A stretch of DNA of 64,000 nt. Source: Proteobacteria bacterium SG_bin6 (GTDB lineage: Bacteria > Pseudomonadota > Alphaproteobacteria > Sphingomonadales > Sphingomonadaceae). The stretch is taken from assembly GCA_002083435.1 (NCBI GenBank), contig LWDJ01000027.1, forward strand, positions 1 to 64,000, in the 5' to 3' direction. Below are positions 52,129 through 60,241 of the stretch, in pieces. Under the pieces are notes generated by a model that saw nothing but the letters and a program-made list of their open reading frames with translations, was not told where the DNA came from and ran no database searches. Positions within the stretch are counted from its first letter, which is position 1. Each line of letters starts with the position of its first letter. Made by a program: the position numbers and the translations under genes.

Positions 52129-52967
52129 GGGCTCCGGGCCTGCTGTTCGCGCCGTTGATCGTGGCGGCGGCTCCGGGGCCGGCTGAGCAGGCAGTGCTCT
52201 CGCCGGCCGAGTTTCGCGACCGCGTCGCCGCCGCGATGAAAGCGGCGACGGGACAGCCGGTGACGGTGATCGACGAGCGCACCTTCAAGATGAAGCAAGC
52301 AGATGGCACCGAGAGCACGGTGTCGATCGATAATGCTTATAACGACTATCTCGCCTCGCCCGATCGACTTGATGCGATCGTCTCGATCTTCGCGCGGGTA
52401 TTGGCCCAAGGAGGTCCGGCCGCGAAGCTGGGGGATCTCGTTATCATCGTGCGGCCGAAAGCCTACCTCGAACAGAGTGTCGGCAAGGCGGCGAACTCCG
52501 CCTATCCGCCCCCGCGCGCGCTCGCCGGCGATATCGCGCAGTTTCTCGCCTTTGACACCCCGGAGGCGATCCGTTTGGCCTCGCTTGCCGACTTGGCGGA
52601 TCTGAAGATCGATCAAGGCCAGGCTTGGCAGCGAGCGCTCAGCAATTTGCGCGGGCGGATCGGGCCGATCAATGAAGGCGTTTTCGGCGACAGCCCGGGA
52701 ACGACCGCTTTTTCTGCGGATAGCGGGCTCAGCCCCAGTTTTCTCGCCCTTCCCGAAACCTGCGGTCCTCAGGCCCCGAATGGCCGTGACGCCGAGCAGC
52801 TACTGCTGTTCGATCGCAACGTGGTGTTTTTTGGCATCCCTGGGAACGGGCAGGATTTCGCGAAGTTCCAGCAGACGGCGAGAGCCGTGATCGCCGCCGG
52901 CAGCTCCCATTCGAGCACCGTCATCACCTGCCGCGGCGGTAGATGGGTGGCGGTGGATATCCAGTAG
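52125..52967 (+). CDS. Secreted protein of unknown function
   Basis: A 280-residue protein starting at GTG 52125, which overlaps the ettA stop by four bases (GTGA). The first 20 residues are signal-like (GLLFAPLIVAAAPGPAEQA). A helical part follows (LSPAEFRDRVAAAMKAATG), then VTVIDERTFKMK and SIDNAYNDYL, resembling DUF1444-type sequences, but I cannot confirm this. The C-terminal part has two cysteines (ETCGPQ, VITCRGG). I see no catalytic motif. Coupling to ettA may be only positional. Confidence 0.72.
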   Translation: MRAPGLLFAPLIVAAAPGPAEQAVLSPAEFRDRVAAAMKAATGQPVTVIDERTFKMKQADGTESTVSIDNAYNDYLASPDRLDAIVSIFARVLAQGGPAAKLGDLVIIVRPKAYLEQSVGKAANSAYPPPRALAGDIAQFLAFDTPEAIRLASLADLADLKIDQGQAWQRALSNLRGRIGPINEGVFGDSPGTTAFSADSGLSPSFLALPETCGPQAPNGRDAEQLLLFDRNVVFFGIPGNGQDFAKFQQTARAVIAAGSSHSSTVITCRGGRWVAVDIQ

Positions 52968-53027
52968 AAAGGCTGAACGAGCGCGCCGATTGGGAAATGT
53001 CGCCGACGCCGATGGCCAGGTAATCGA

Positions 53028-53600
53028 TCACAGTGCTGACGTATCGATCACAAGCCCGGGGATCGTCTCTGCGATCATGCGTTCGCCGAAGCGGCACTGC
53101 CGGCTTTCAGCATAACCCGCGTCGCCTGGCGCCCAGAGCTGATGCAGGATGCGGCTCTCGACGTCGGCAACCCAATATTCCGCGACGCCGGCCTGCGCGT
53201 AGAGCCGCGCCTTGCGCTGCAAATCGTGATTCAGGGTGGAATCGGCCACCTCCACCATGAGCGCGACGCTCGACAACGGGATGAAGCCGCTGCCCTGCGC
53301 TTCGCTCGTCAGCACGATGTCGGGCTCGGGCAAGCTATGCTCGGGGATGGCAACGCTCGCCTCGCTCAGCACCTCCAATGACGTATCCACTGCCCGGAGC
53401 GCCTCCGCGAAAGCGATGATCAGTTTGGTCTTCACCCGCGCATGGGGCCGGTGCTGCGCGTTCATGACGAGAATTTCCCCCTCGATCAGCTCGCTCTTGG
53501 CATAGTCCGAGAAGGCGCCCGCTTGATCGAGCAGCACGAAATCCTCGATGCGCAGCTTCACCGGGTGCGGCGTGGTGGCAAGCGGGCTAACATCGTTCAT
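53028..53600 (-). CDS. Uma2-family putative restriction-endonuclease-fold protein
   Basis: A 190-residue Uma2/DUF820 protein. SELIEGEILVMN, then ARVKTKLIIAFAEAL, LPEPDIVLTSE and VALMVEVADST form the PD-(D/E)xK-like core, with the Asp of PEPDIV and Glu of VEVADS as likely metal ligands; KARLYAQAGVAEYWVAD is the family helix-strand. These proteins are common in cyanobacteria and actinobacteria, often in many copies, and have no settled role. A single copy here is accessory-like. Convergent with the unknown gene at 52125. Confidence 0.87.
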   Translation of the reverse strand: MNDVSPLATTPHPVKLRIEDFVLLDQAGAFSDYAKSELIEGEILVMNAQHRPHARVKTKLIIAFAEALRAVDTSLEVLSEASVAIPEHSLPEPDIVLTSEAQGSGFIPLSSVALMVEVADSTLNHDLQRKARLYAQAGVAEYWVADVESRILHQLWAPGDAGYAESRQCRFGERMIAETIPGLVIDTSAL

Positions 53601-53639
53601 TTTTGCAAGGTAGCACAGTTTAGGGGGCGCGCTAACGCC

Positions 53640-53939
53640 TCACGCCGTGAACCGCTTGGTAAACCCCTTGGGCAGTCGCTCCTCGGCGGGCTGGGTTTCC
53701 ACCTGATCGACCCTCGCGCGGGGTGGGCCTTGGCGGGCGGCGTCGAGCAACGCCACGATCGCGCTCGACTGGCCAGCGACCAGCATCTCGACCCGGCCAT
53801 CGCGCAAGTTGCGCACCCAGCCGGCGACGTGCAGTTCGCTCGCGCGGCGGACCAGGAAATCGCGGAAGCCGCAATTCTGAACTTTGCCGCTGATGAAGAC
53901 GCGCTGCATCGACGCCGCCGCCACTTCTTCGTTACGCAT
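53640..53939 (-). CDS. Acylphosphatase
   Basis: A 99-residue protein. RVFISGKVQNCGFRDFLVRRA holds the acylphosphatase signature with catalytic Arg26; VAGWVRNLRDGRVEML holds Asn44. It hydrolyses acyl phosphates such as carbamoyl- or acetyl phosphate. The loop usually reads GxVQGVGFR; here it is GKVQNCGFR, with Asn-Cys in the middle. ATG 53939 has AAGGGG six bases upstream; an internal ATG (53909) would give a shorter, more typical length. Confidence 0.87.
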   Translation of the reverse strand: MRNEEVAAASMQRVFISGKVQNCGFRDFLVRRASELHVAGWVRNLRDGRVEMLVAGQSSAIVALLDAARQGPPRARVDQVETQPAEERLPKGFTKRFTA

Positions 53940-54044
53940 GACAACCCCTTGATCCCAAGCTTCTTTTGACACCGCAGACCGGCGCCGCCCCGCACTCGGG
54001 CAAACGGCCCGGCGCAATCGCGACAGCCTTGGTCGAAAAGCGGC

Positions 54045-54524
54045 TCAGGCCGGGTAGGTGATCGCCATCACTTCATAGTCGCGCTCGCCCGCCGGAAGCA
54101 GCACGCGCCGGACATCGCCGACCACAGCGCCCCGGAGCGCGCGTGCGAGCGGCGCATTCCAGCTGATCCGCCCCGCGCCCGCTTCGGCCTCGTCATCGCC
54201 CACCAAAGTGAGCAGCCGCCGCTGATCATCCTCGTCGGCGATCTCGACCGTCGCGCCGAACCACACGCGGCGCTTGTCGGCTTGGGCAGCTGGATCGACG
54301 ACCTTGGCCGCCTTCATTCGCTTGGCGAGCCAGCCCAGGCGCCGGTCGATTTCGCGTAATCGCTTGCGGCCGTAGATGTAGTCGCCATTTTCCGAACGAT
54401 CACCATTGCCCGCCGCCCAGGCGATCACCTCGACCAGTTTTGGACGTTCCTCGCCCAGCAGCTGATCATATTCGCGGCGCAGCGCGGCGAAGCCGGCGGG
54501 CGTGATGTAATTGGGGCGGTCCAT
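54045..54524 (-). CDS. greB: Transcription elongation factor GreB
   Basis: A 159-residue GreA/GreB protein. The N-terminal coiled coil has the acidic tip GNGDRSENGDYIYGRKRLREID, including the Asp/Glu residues that bring Mg2+ into the RNA polymerase active site; YIYGRKRLREIDRR is the GreB-type form. The C-terminal FKBP-like domain follows (VWFGATVEIADEDD, NAPLARALRGAVVGD). It rescues backtracked polymerase by stimulating transcript cleavage. It lies five bases after slt on the same strand. Confidence 0.92.
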   Translation of the reverse strand: MDRPNYITPAGFAALRREYDQLLGEERPKLVEVIAWAAGNGDRSENGDYIYGRKRLREIDRRLGWLAKRMKAAKVVDPAAQADKRRVWFGATVEIADEDDQRRLLTLVGDDEAEAGAGRISWNAPLARALRGAVVGDVRRVLLPAGERDYEVMAITYPA

Positions 54525-54529
54525 GCGGA

Positions 54530-56512
54530 TCAGGAGGGGTGGCGGCCGAGATACCAGCTGAGCCGTGCCTGCCCCTGCGAGCGGGCGCGTTCGGGGTTGA
54601 GCAGATCGTACACCACCGCATTTTCCAGCACGCGCTGCACATAGCTGCGCGTTTCGGAGAAGGGGATCGCCTCGACCCAATCGATCGGATCGATCGTGCC
54701 CATGCGGGGATCGCCATAAACGGCGAGCCATTTGTTCACATTGCCGGCACCCGCATTGTAAGCGGCGATCGCCAGCGGATAGCTGCCATAGCTGTTGTAC
54801 AGCCGCTGGAAATAGGCCGATCCGAGCTGGATGTTGTAATCAGTGTCGGTCGTCAGCGCGGTGGTATCATACGGCAGGCCAAGCTTCGCCGCCTGCTCGC
54901 GCGCCGTCGCCGGCATCAGCTGCATCAGCCCGCGCGCCCCGACGCGGCTTACGGCGGCGCGGTCGAACTGGCTTTCCTGCCGGGCGATCGCGTGGACCAG
55001 AATCCAGCTGTCATTCGCTGCCGCCGGCACCTTCACGCTCGGATAGCCGGTGATTGCATAATCGGCGAGGCCGTTGGTCACCGCGCTGCGGCCGACCATC
55101 ACCCCTAGATCGGGGCGACCGAGCGTTCGCGAGAGCTCGGCGGCCAGGACATGGTCGCTCTCGCTCTTGGCGTCCTGCGCGATCTGGCGGACAAAGGCGG
55201 TCTGGTCCTGATAGGCACCGCTGGTTCCTAGATAGCGCGCCGCCTGCACGACCTCGCGCGCGTAAAAAGCGTCGCGCGTCGCGGTATCGACCGGGCGCTG
55301 GAGCTGTACGGCTGGCGCGGCGAGCGCACGGCCGAGGCGCTCACTCGCAAGCTGGCCATAGAATTGGCCGGCAAAAACTGCCGCCTGCTCCAGATAGCCC
55401 GTCGCGCCCGCGGCATTGCCGGCGCGCTCGGCGGCGCGGCCGGCCCAATAGAGCCCCTTGGCGCGGGTCTGCGGGGACTGCGCGGCGCGGGCGTAGCGAT
55501 CATAGAGCGCGACGGCCTCGGCGGGGCGGGCGAGCGTCTTCATCGCGGTTTGCGCGGCGAACCACACCAGATCGGTATAGGCGTCGCGCTCGCCATAGGG
55601 GCGCTGCGAGACATCGGTGCCGTGGGGGTAGGCGTCATCGACCTGGCGGGCGATGTCGTAGGCCTGTTGATATTGCGCGTCGGCGGCCGCTCCCCTGGCC
55701 TGATCAAGCAGCAACTCGTACCAGGCCTCGACCTTGGCGGGCTGGCTAGCGAGCGAGCGCGGGCGGGCGAGCAGCGCGCGCGATTCGGTCCAGCGATTGG
55801 CGTTCTTCAGCCAAAGCGCGTAATCGGCGATGAAGCCGGGCTCATTGGCGAAGCGATCGGCGACCAGCGCTGCGCGGCTGCCGGCATCGGGCGCACGGGT
55901 GCGTAAAGCGAGGCGCAGATCGAACAGCTCGCGCCGCGCCGGGCTGGTGAGCCCGAGCTGGCGCTGCGCCGATCCAGTCGATCCCGCCCAGAGCAAGGCG
56001 TCCATTCGCGCATCGTGATCGGCGGTCGTCAGCACGCCCGCGAAACCCGACAGCAGCGCCGCTTCGTCCGCGGGCGGAAGTGCGCCGCGCACCCAGGCGG
56101 CGCGCGCGGCGACGTTCGCCTCGCTCGTCATGCCGGTGGCCTTCAGCGCCTCGGCGAAACGCACCATGCCGGTGGGGGTGAGCGGCGGGAAGCGGCGGAA
56201 GAAGCTGACCGCGACACCGGGTGACCAGCTCGCGGTATCGAGCGCGCGCTCGGCGGCGCGGCGGCGGCTTGCTTCGCCCGGCCAGCCGGGATGGGCGAGC
56301 AAGAAACGGGCATAGACGTCGAAGCCATAGGCGTCCGACTGTTGCAGTGCCTTCCATTCGGTAATCGCGGCGGCGAGCGCGGGCGCCTGCGGATCGGCGG
56401 GCATCCGGCGCAGCTGATCGCCGAACGGCGCGAGCTGATCCTGGGGCGCGGCGGCGATCGCCAGGCTTGAGGCCCCGGCGAGCAACATCAAGGGACGCAA
56501 CAACGCGAGCAT
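54530..56512 (-). CDS. slt: Soluble lytic transglycosylase (Slt70-like)
   Basis: A 660-residue periplasmic enzyme with a signal peptide (LMLLAGASSLAIAAAP). About 450 residues of helical repeats form the ring-like superhelix of Slt70, followed by the SLT lysozyme-like domain: IARQESQFDRAAVSRVGARG with catalytic Glu513, LMQLMPATARE, and AIAAYNAGAGNV. It cleaves the MurNAc-GlcNAc bond to 1,6-anhydro products, feeding recycling. greB follows five bases later; dapA is divergent. Confidence 0.94.
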   Translation of the reverse strand: MLALLRPLMLLAGASSLAIAAAPQDQLAPFGDQLRRMPADPQAPALAAAITEWKALQQSDAYGFDVYARFLLAHPGWPGEASRRRAAERALDTASWSPGVAVSFFRRFPPLTPTGMVRFAEALKATGMTSEANVAARAAWVRGALPPADEAALLSGFAGVLTTADHDARMDALLWAGSTGSAQRQLGLTSPARRELFDLRLALRTRAPDAGSRAALVADRFANEPGFIADYALWLKNANRWTESRALLARPRSLASQPAKVEAWYELLLDQARGAAADAQYQQAYDIARQVDDAYPHGTDVSQRPYGERDAYTDLVWFAAQTAMKTLARPAEAVALYDRYARAAQSPQTRAKGLYWAGRAAERAGNAAGATGYLEQAAVFAGQFYGQLASERLGRALAAPAVQLQRPVDTATRDAFYAREVVQAARYLGTSGAYQDQTAFVRQIAQDAKSESDHVLAAELSRTLGRPDLGVMVGRSAVTNGLADYAITGYPSVKVPAAANDSWILVHAIARQESQFDRAAVSRVGARGLMQLMPATAREQAAKLGLPYDTTALTTDTDYNIQLGSAYFQRLYNSYGSYPLAIAAYNAGAGNVNKWLAVYGDPRMGTIDPIDWVEAIPFSETRSYVQRVLENAVVYDLLNPERARSQGQARLSWYLGRHPS

Positions 56513-56607
56513 GTGGACAGGATAAGCGATTCGCCTCTATCTGTCGCGCCTCATTCGCCATTTCATGCGCGAAGTCGCAAAAACACGGGGCCATCGGGAG
56601 TTCTATT

Positions 56608-57489
56608 ATGTTTTCCGGTTCCATTCCGGCGCTCGTTACCCCTTTCAGCGGCGACGGTCGGATTGACGAACCCGCTTATCGCGCGCTGATCGACTGGCAG
56701 ATCGCCGAAGGGTCGAGCGCGCTCGTCCCCTGCGGGACAACCGGCGAGGCGGCGACGCTGACCGCCGAGGAGCATTTCGGCATCGTTCGCGTCTGTGTTG
56801 ATCAGGCGGCCGGCCGGGTACCGGTGATCGCCGGGGCGGGCTCCAACGACACAAGGGTCGCGATCGCCAATATCGCCGCCGCCAAGGCGGCGGGGGCGGA
56901 CGCGGCGCTGATGGTGCCGCCTTATTACAACCGCCCGAATCAGGAAGGCATTTTCCAGCACTTCCAGGCGGTGGCCGAAAGCTGCGACCTGCCGGTCGTG
57001 CTCTACAACGTGCCCGGTCGCACCGTGACCGACATCGCGGTGGAAACGATGGGGCGGCTGGTGGAAGCCTATCCGAAGAGCTTCGTCGCGGTGAAGGACG
57101 CGACCGGCGTGCTTCAGCGGGTTACGGCGCAGCGCCTCGTCTGCGGTACCGGCTTGGCCCAGATTTCGGGCAATGACGAGACCGCGCTCGCCTTCAACGC
57201 CAGTGGCGGGGTGGGGTGCATCTCGGTCAGCGCCAATGTGGTGCCCCGGCTGTGCGCCGAGTTCCAGGCGGCATGCGCGGCGGGTGATTATATCGCCGCG
57301 CGGGCGTTGCACGACCGGCTGTTCCCGCTGCACCTCGCGCTGTTCAGCGATGCCTCGCCGGGGCCGGTGAAGTATGCGCTGAGCAAGGTTCGCCCCGATT
57401 TCCCGACCGGTCTGCGCCTGCCGATGACCTGGCCAAGCGCGGCGAGCCAAGCGGCGGTGGACAAGGCGCTGGCGCCGCTGGTCGCATAG
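56608..57489 (+). CDS. dapA: 4-hydroxy-tetrahydrodipicolinate synthase
   Basis: A 293-residue TIM-barrel aldolase condensing pyruvate and aspartate semialdehyde, the first step to diaminopimelate and lysine. The Schiff-base Lys163 is in VAVKDATG; Tyr133 lies in LYNVPGRTV; GTTGE (43-47) binds pyruvate. GGG-AG at 56596-56600 is the ribosome-binding site for ATG 56608. The enzyme supplies meso-DAP for peptidoglycan. Divergent from slt, with smpB following. Confidence 0.96.
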   Translation: MFSGSIPALVTPFSGDGRIDEPAYRALIDWQIAEGSSALVPCGTTGEAATLTAEEHFGIVRVCVDQAAGRVPVIAGAGSNDTRVAIANIAAAKAAGADAALMVPPYYNRPNQEGIFQHFQAVAESCDLPVVLYNVPGRTVTDIAVETMGRLVEAYPKSFVAVKDATGVLQRVTAQRLVCGTGLAQISGNDETALAFNASGGVGCISVSANVVPRLCAEFQAACAAGDYIAARALHDRLFPLHLALFSDASPGPVKYALSKVRPDFPTGLRLPMTWPSAASQAAVDKALAPLVA

Positions 57490-57544
57490 GCGGCGTTGCG
57501 GGGCATGGCTTTTCCCGCGCGCCACGCCTAAATCCCGCTGCCTT

Positions 57545-58027
57545 ATGCCGCGCCCCAAGCCCGCCACTTTCGACAAGAAGAAAATCGTCGCCGAAAACCG
57601 CCGCGCGCGGTTCGATTATGCGATCGAGACGGTGTATGAGGCCGGCATCGCGCTCACCGGCACGGAGGTTAAATCGCTGCGCTTCGGCGAGGGCTCGATC
57701 GCCGAAAGCTATGCCGAGGTGAAGGACAGCCAGGTGTGGCTCGTCAATTCGAACATTCCCGAATTCAGCCACGGCAACCGCTTCAACCACGAACCGCGCC
57801 GCCCGCGCAAATTGCTGCTCCATGAGCGCGAGATCAACAAGCTCCACGGCGCGGTCGCCCGCGAGGGGATGACGTTGGTGCCGCTCGCCATCTACTTCAA
57901 CGGCAAGGGGCGGGCCAAGGTCGAGCTAGCGCTCGCCAAGGGGCGCAAGACCCATGACAAGCGCGAGCATATCAAGGAACGCGATTGGAAACGCGAAGCC
58001 GCCCGAGTGCTGCGTGATCGCGGCTGA
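57545..58027 (+). CDS. smpB: SsrA-binding protein SmpB
   Basis: A 160-residue beta-barrel protein that delivers tmRNA to stalled ribosomes. Hallmarks are AENRRARFDYAIETVYEAGIALTGTEVKSLR, the HEPRRPRKLLLHEREI segment, and the basic C-terminal tail KGRKTHDKREHIKERDWKRE that folds into the empty mRNA channel. No ssrA gene was recognised in the window. It follows dapA by 55 bases. Confidence 0.97.
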   Translation: MPRPKPATFDKKKIVAENRRARFDYAIETVYEAGIALTGTEVKSLRFGEGSIAESYAEVKDSQVWLVNSNIPEFSHGNRFNHEPRRPRKLLLHEREINKLHGAVAREGMTLVPLAIYFNGKGRAKVELALAKGRKTHDKREHIKERDWKREAARVLRDRG

Positions 58028-58068
58028 ACGCTCGCCGACAAAGCGACTTGGTAACCTTCGAAACCGAT

Positions 58069-58096
58069 TTGACGCAGCGTGTCGTTTGGATAAAAC
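58069..58096 (+). promoter_or_regulatory. Candidate promoter of the first M13 peptidase gene
   Basis: TTGACG (58069-58074), a 16-base spacer, then TAAAAC (58091-58096), 33 bases before the ATG and after the smpB stop. It fits a vegetative sigma-70-type promoter. Confidence 0.45.
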
Positions 58097-58128
58097 ACGC
58101 ATGCCCATTTCCACCTAAGGGAAATTCC

Positions 58129-60171
58129 ATGCGTCGTTCGTTTATCGTAACTAGCTTGCTTGCTACCGCCGCGATCGCCGGCATCGCCATCGCCAAGGAC
58201 GCAACCCCGATGGCTCAAACCGCCGCCAAGCCCGAGATCGGTTCGTTCGGCTTCGACGAGCCGGGCATGGACCGTCAGGTGAAGCCCGGCGACAGTTTCG
58301 CCGATTATGCGAGCGGCGGGTGGAAGAAGGCCACCGAGATTCCGGCCGATCGTTCGGCTTACGGCATGTTCCACCGCCTGCAGGACCGCTCGCTGGAGCA
58401 GACTCGGGCAATCCTGGAGGAGTCCGCGGCCAAGCCGGGCACCAAGATCGGCGATTTCTACGCGAGCTACATGGATCAGGCTGCGATCGACGCCAAGGGC
58501 GCGGGCCCGATCCAGCCCTGGCTGGCCCAGGTAAAGGCCGCCGGTGATCGCAACGCGCTGGCGGTGACGATGGCCAAGTTGCAGCGCCAGGGCGTTGGCG
58601 GGCTGCTGTCGCTCTTCATCAATCAGGATGAAAAGGCGCCCGAGCGCTATGTCGTCCACCTGTCGCAGGGCGGCATCGGCCTGCCCGACCGCGATTATTA
58701 TCTGAAGGACGATCCCAAGCTCGCCGCCGTCCGCCAGGCCTATCTCGCCAACAGCGCCAAGATGTTCGAGCTGATCGGCGACGGCGCCAACGCTGCCGCG
58801 CGCGCGCAGGCGGTGTATGAGTTCGAAAAGCAGCTCGCCCAGGTCCATTGGACCCGGATCGACTCGCGTGACGACGACAAGACTTATAACAAGTGGAGCG
58901 CCGCCGATCTCGACACCAAGGCGCCGGGCATGCCCTGGGGCGCGCTGCGCGAGGCTTATGGCATCACCGGCGAGCAGGAGCTGATCGTCAGCCAGCCGAG
59001 CGCGATCACCGGCGAAGCCAAGGTGTTCGCCGCCACCCCGATCGAGGTGCTGCGCGATTATGCCGCGCTGCGCATCGTGCGCAGCTATGCGGCCTATCTC
59101 GCCAAGCCGATCGACGACACCAATTTCGAATTCTACGGCAAGATCCTGTCGGGCCAGCCGCAGCAGCGCGATCGCTGGAAGCGTGCGGTGACGGTCGTCA
59201 CCGGCGCGATGGGCGAGGAGATCGGCAAGGCCTATGTCGCGCGCTATTTCCCGCCCGCGACCAAGGCGGCGGCCGATCAGCTGGTGAAGAATGTGATCGC
59301 GGCGATGGGCGACCGCATCCGCAACCTCAGCTGGATGACGCCCGAAACGAAGCAGAAAGCGCTGGTGAAGCTCGCGTCGTTCACGCCCAAGATCGGCTAT
59401 CCCAGCCGTTGGCGCGATTATTCGACGCTGAACGTGGTGCGCGGCGACATCGCCGGCAATATCGCGCGCGCCAACGCCTTCGAATATAATCGCAACCTCG
59501 CCAAGCTGGGCAAGCCGATTGATCGCGGCGAATGGTTCATGACGCCGATGACGATCAACGCCTATGCCAATCCGGTGATGAACGAGATCGTCTTCCCGGC
59601 GGCTATCCTGCAACCGCCCTTCTTCGACGCCAAGGCCGATCCGGCGGTGAATTATGGCGGCATCGGCGCGGTGATCGGGCACGAGATCAGCCACCATTTC
59701 GACGATCAGGGCCGCAAATACGACCCGACCGGCAAGCTGACCGACTGGTGGACCCCGGCCGATGTCGCCGCGTTCGACAAGCTCACCGCGCAGCTCGTGA
59801 AGCAATATGACGGCTATGAGCCGCTGCCGGGCCAGCATGTGCAGGGCGCGCTGACACTGGGCGAGAATATCGCCGATCTGGCGGGGCTTTCGGTCGCGCT
59901 CGATGCCTATCACAAGTCGTTGGGTGGCAAGCCCGCGCCGGTGATTGGCGGCTTCACCGGCGATCAGCGTTTCTACCTCGGCTGGGCGCAGGTGTGGCGG
60001 ACCAAATATCGCGAGGCGGCGCTGCGCCAGCAGCTGCTCACCGACCCGCACTCGCCGGGCGATGAGCGTGCATCGGTCGTGCGCAATCTTGATCCCTGGT
60101 ATGCCGCGTTCAAGCCGCAGCCGGGCGAGAAGCTCTATCTGGCGAACGGCGACCGCGTTCGCATCTGGTGA
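58129..60171 (+). CDS. Secreted M13-family zinc metallopeptidase (neprilysin-like), copy 1
   Basis: A 680-residue exported endopeptidase. A signal-like segment (IVTSLLATAAIAGIAIA) is followed by the M13 N-terminal domain starting at GSFGFDEPGMDRQVKPGDSF. The zinc site is VIGHEISHHFDDQG (His518, Glu519, His522) with the third ligand Glu579 in LGENIADLAGL. The conserved C-terminal NGDRVRIW ends the protein. M13 peptidases cut oligopeptides and short proteins outside the cytoplasm. It has an AAGGGA ribosome-binding site and a candidate promoter. A second copy follows. Confidence 0.95.
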   Translation: MRRSFIVTSLLATAAIAGIAIAKDATPMAQTAAKPEIGSFGFDEPGMDRQVKPGDSFADYASGGWKKATEIPADRSAYGMFHRLQDRSLEQTRAILEESAAKPGTKIGDFYASYMDQAAIDAKGAGPIQPWLAQVKAAGDRNALAVTMAKLQRQGVGGLLSLFINQDEKAPERYVVHLSQGGIGLPDRDYYLKDDPKLAAVRQAYLANSAKMFELIGDGANAAARAQAVYEFEKQLAQVHWTRIDSRDDDKTYNKWSAADLDTKAPGMPWGALREAYGITGEQELIVSQPSAITGEAKVFAATPIEVLRDYAALRIVRSYAAYLAKPIDDTNFEFYGKILSGQPQQRDRWKRAVTVVTGAMGEEIGKAYVARYFPPATKAAADQLVKNVIAAMGDRIRNLSWMTPETKQKALVKLASFTPKIGYPSRWRDYSTLNVVRGDIAGNIARANAFEYNRNLAKLGKPIDRGEWFMTPMTINAYANPVMNEIVFPAAILQPPFFDAKADPAVNYGGIGAVIGHEISHHFDDQGRKYDPTGKLTDWWTPADVAAFDKLTAQLVKQYDGYEPLPGQHVQGALTLGENIADLAGLSVALDAYHKSLGGKPAPVIGGFTGDQRFYLGWAQVWRTKYREAALRQQLLTDPHSPGDERASVVRNLDPWYAAFKPQPGEKLYLANGDRVRIW

Positions 60172-60175
60172 TCGA

Positions 60176-60217
60176 TCGGGGCGGCACCGCGAACGGCGGG
60201 CCGCCCCGAACTTTTTT
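60176..60217 (+). terminator. Strong intrinsic terminator between the two M13 peptidase genes
   Basis: A ten-base stem (60176-60185 with 60200-60209, TCGGGGCGGC) with a 14-base loop, followed by T6 (60212-60217), five bases after the stop of copy 1. It implies that copy 2 is at least partly expressed from its own promoter. Confidence 0.83.
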
Positions 60218-60241
60218 CGAACATAAGGGAAGGGGATGTTG

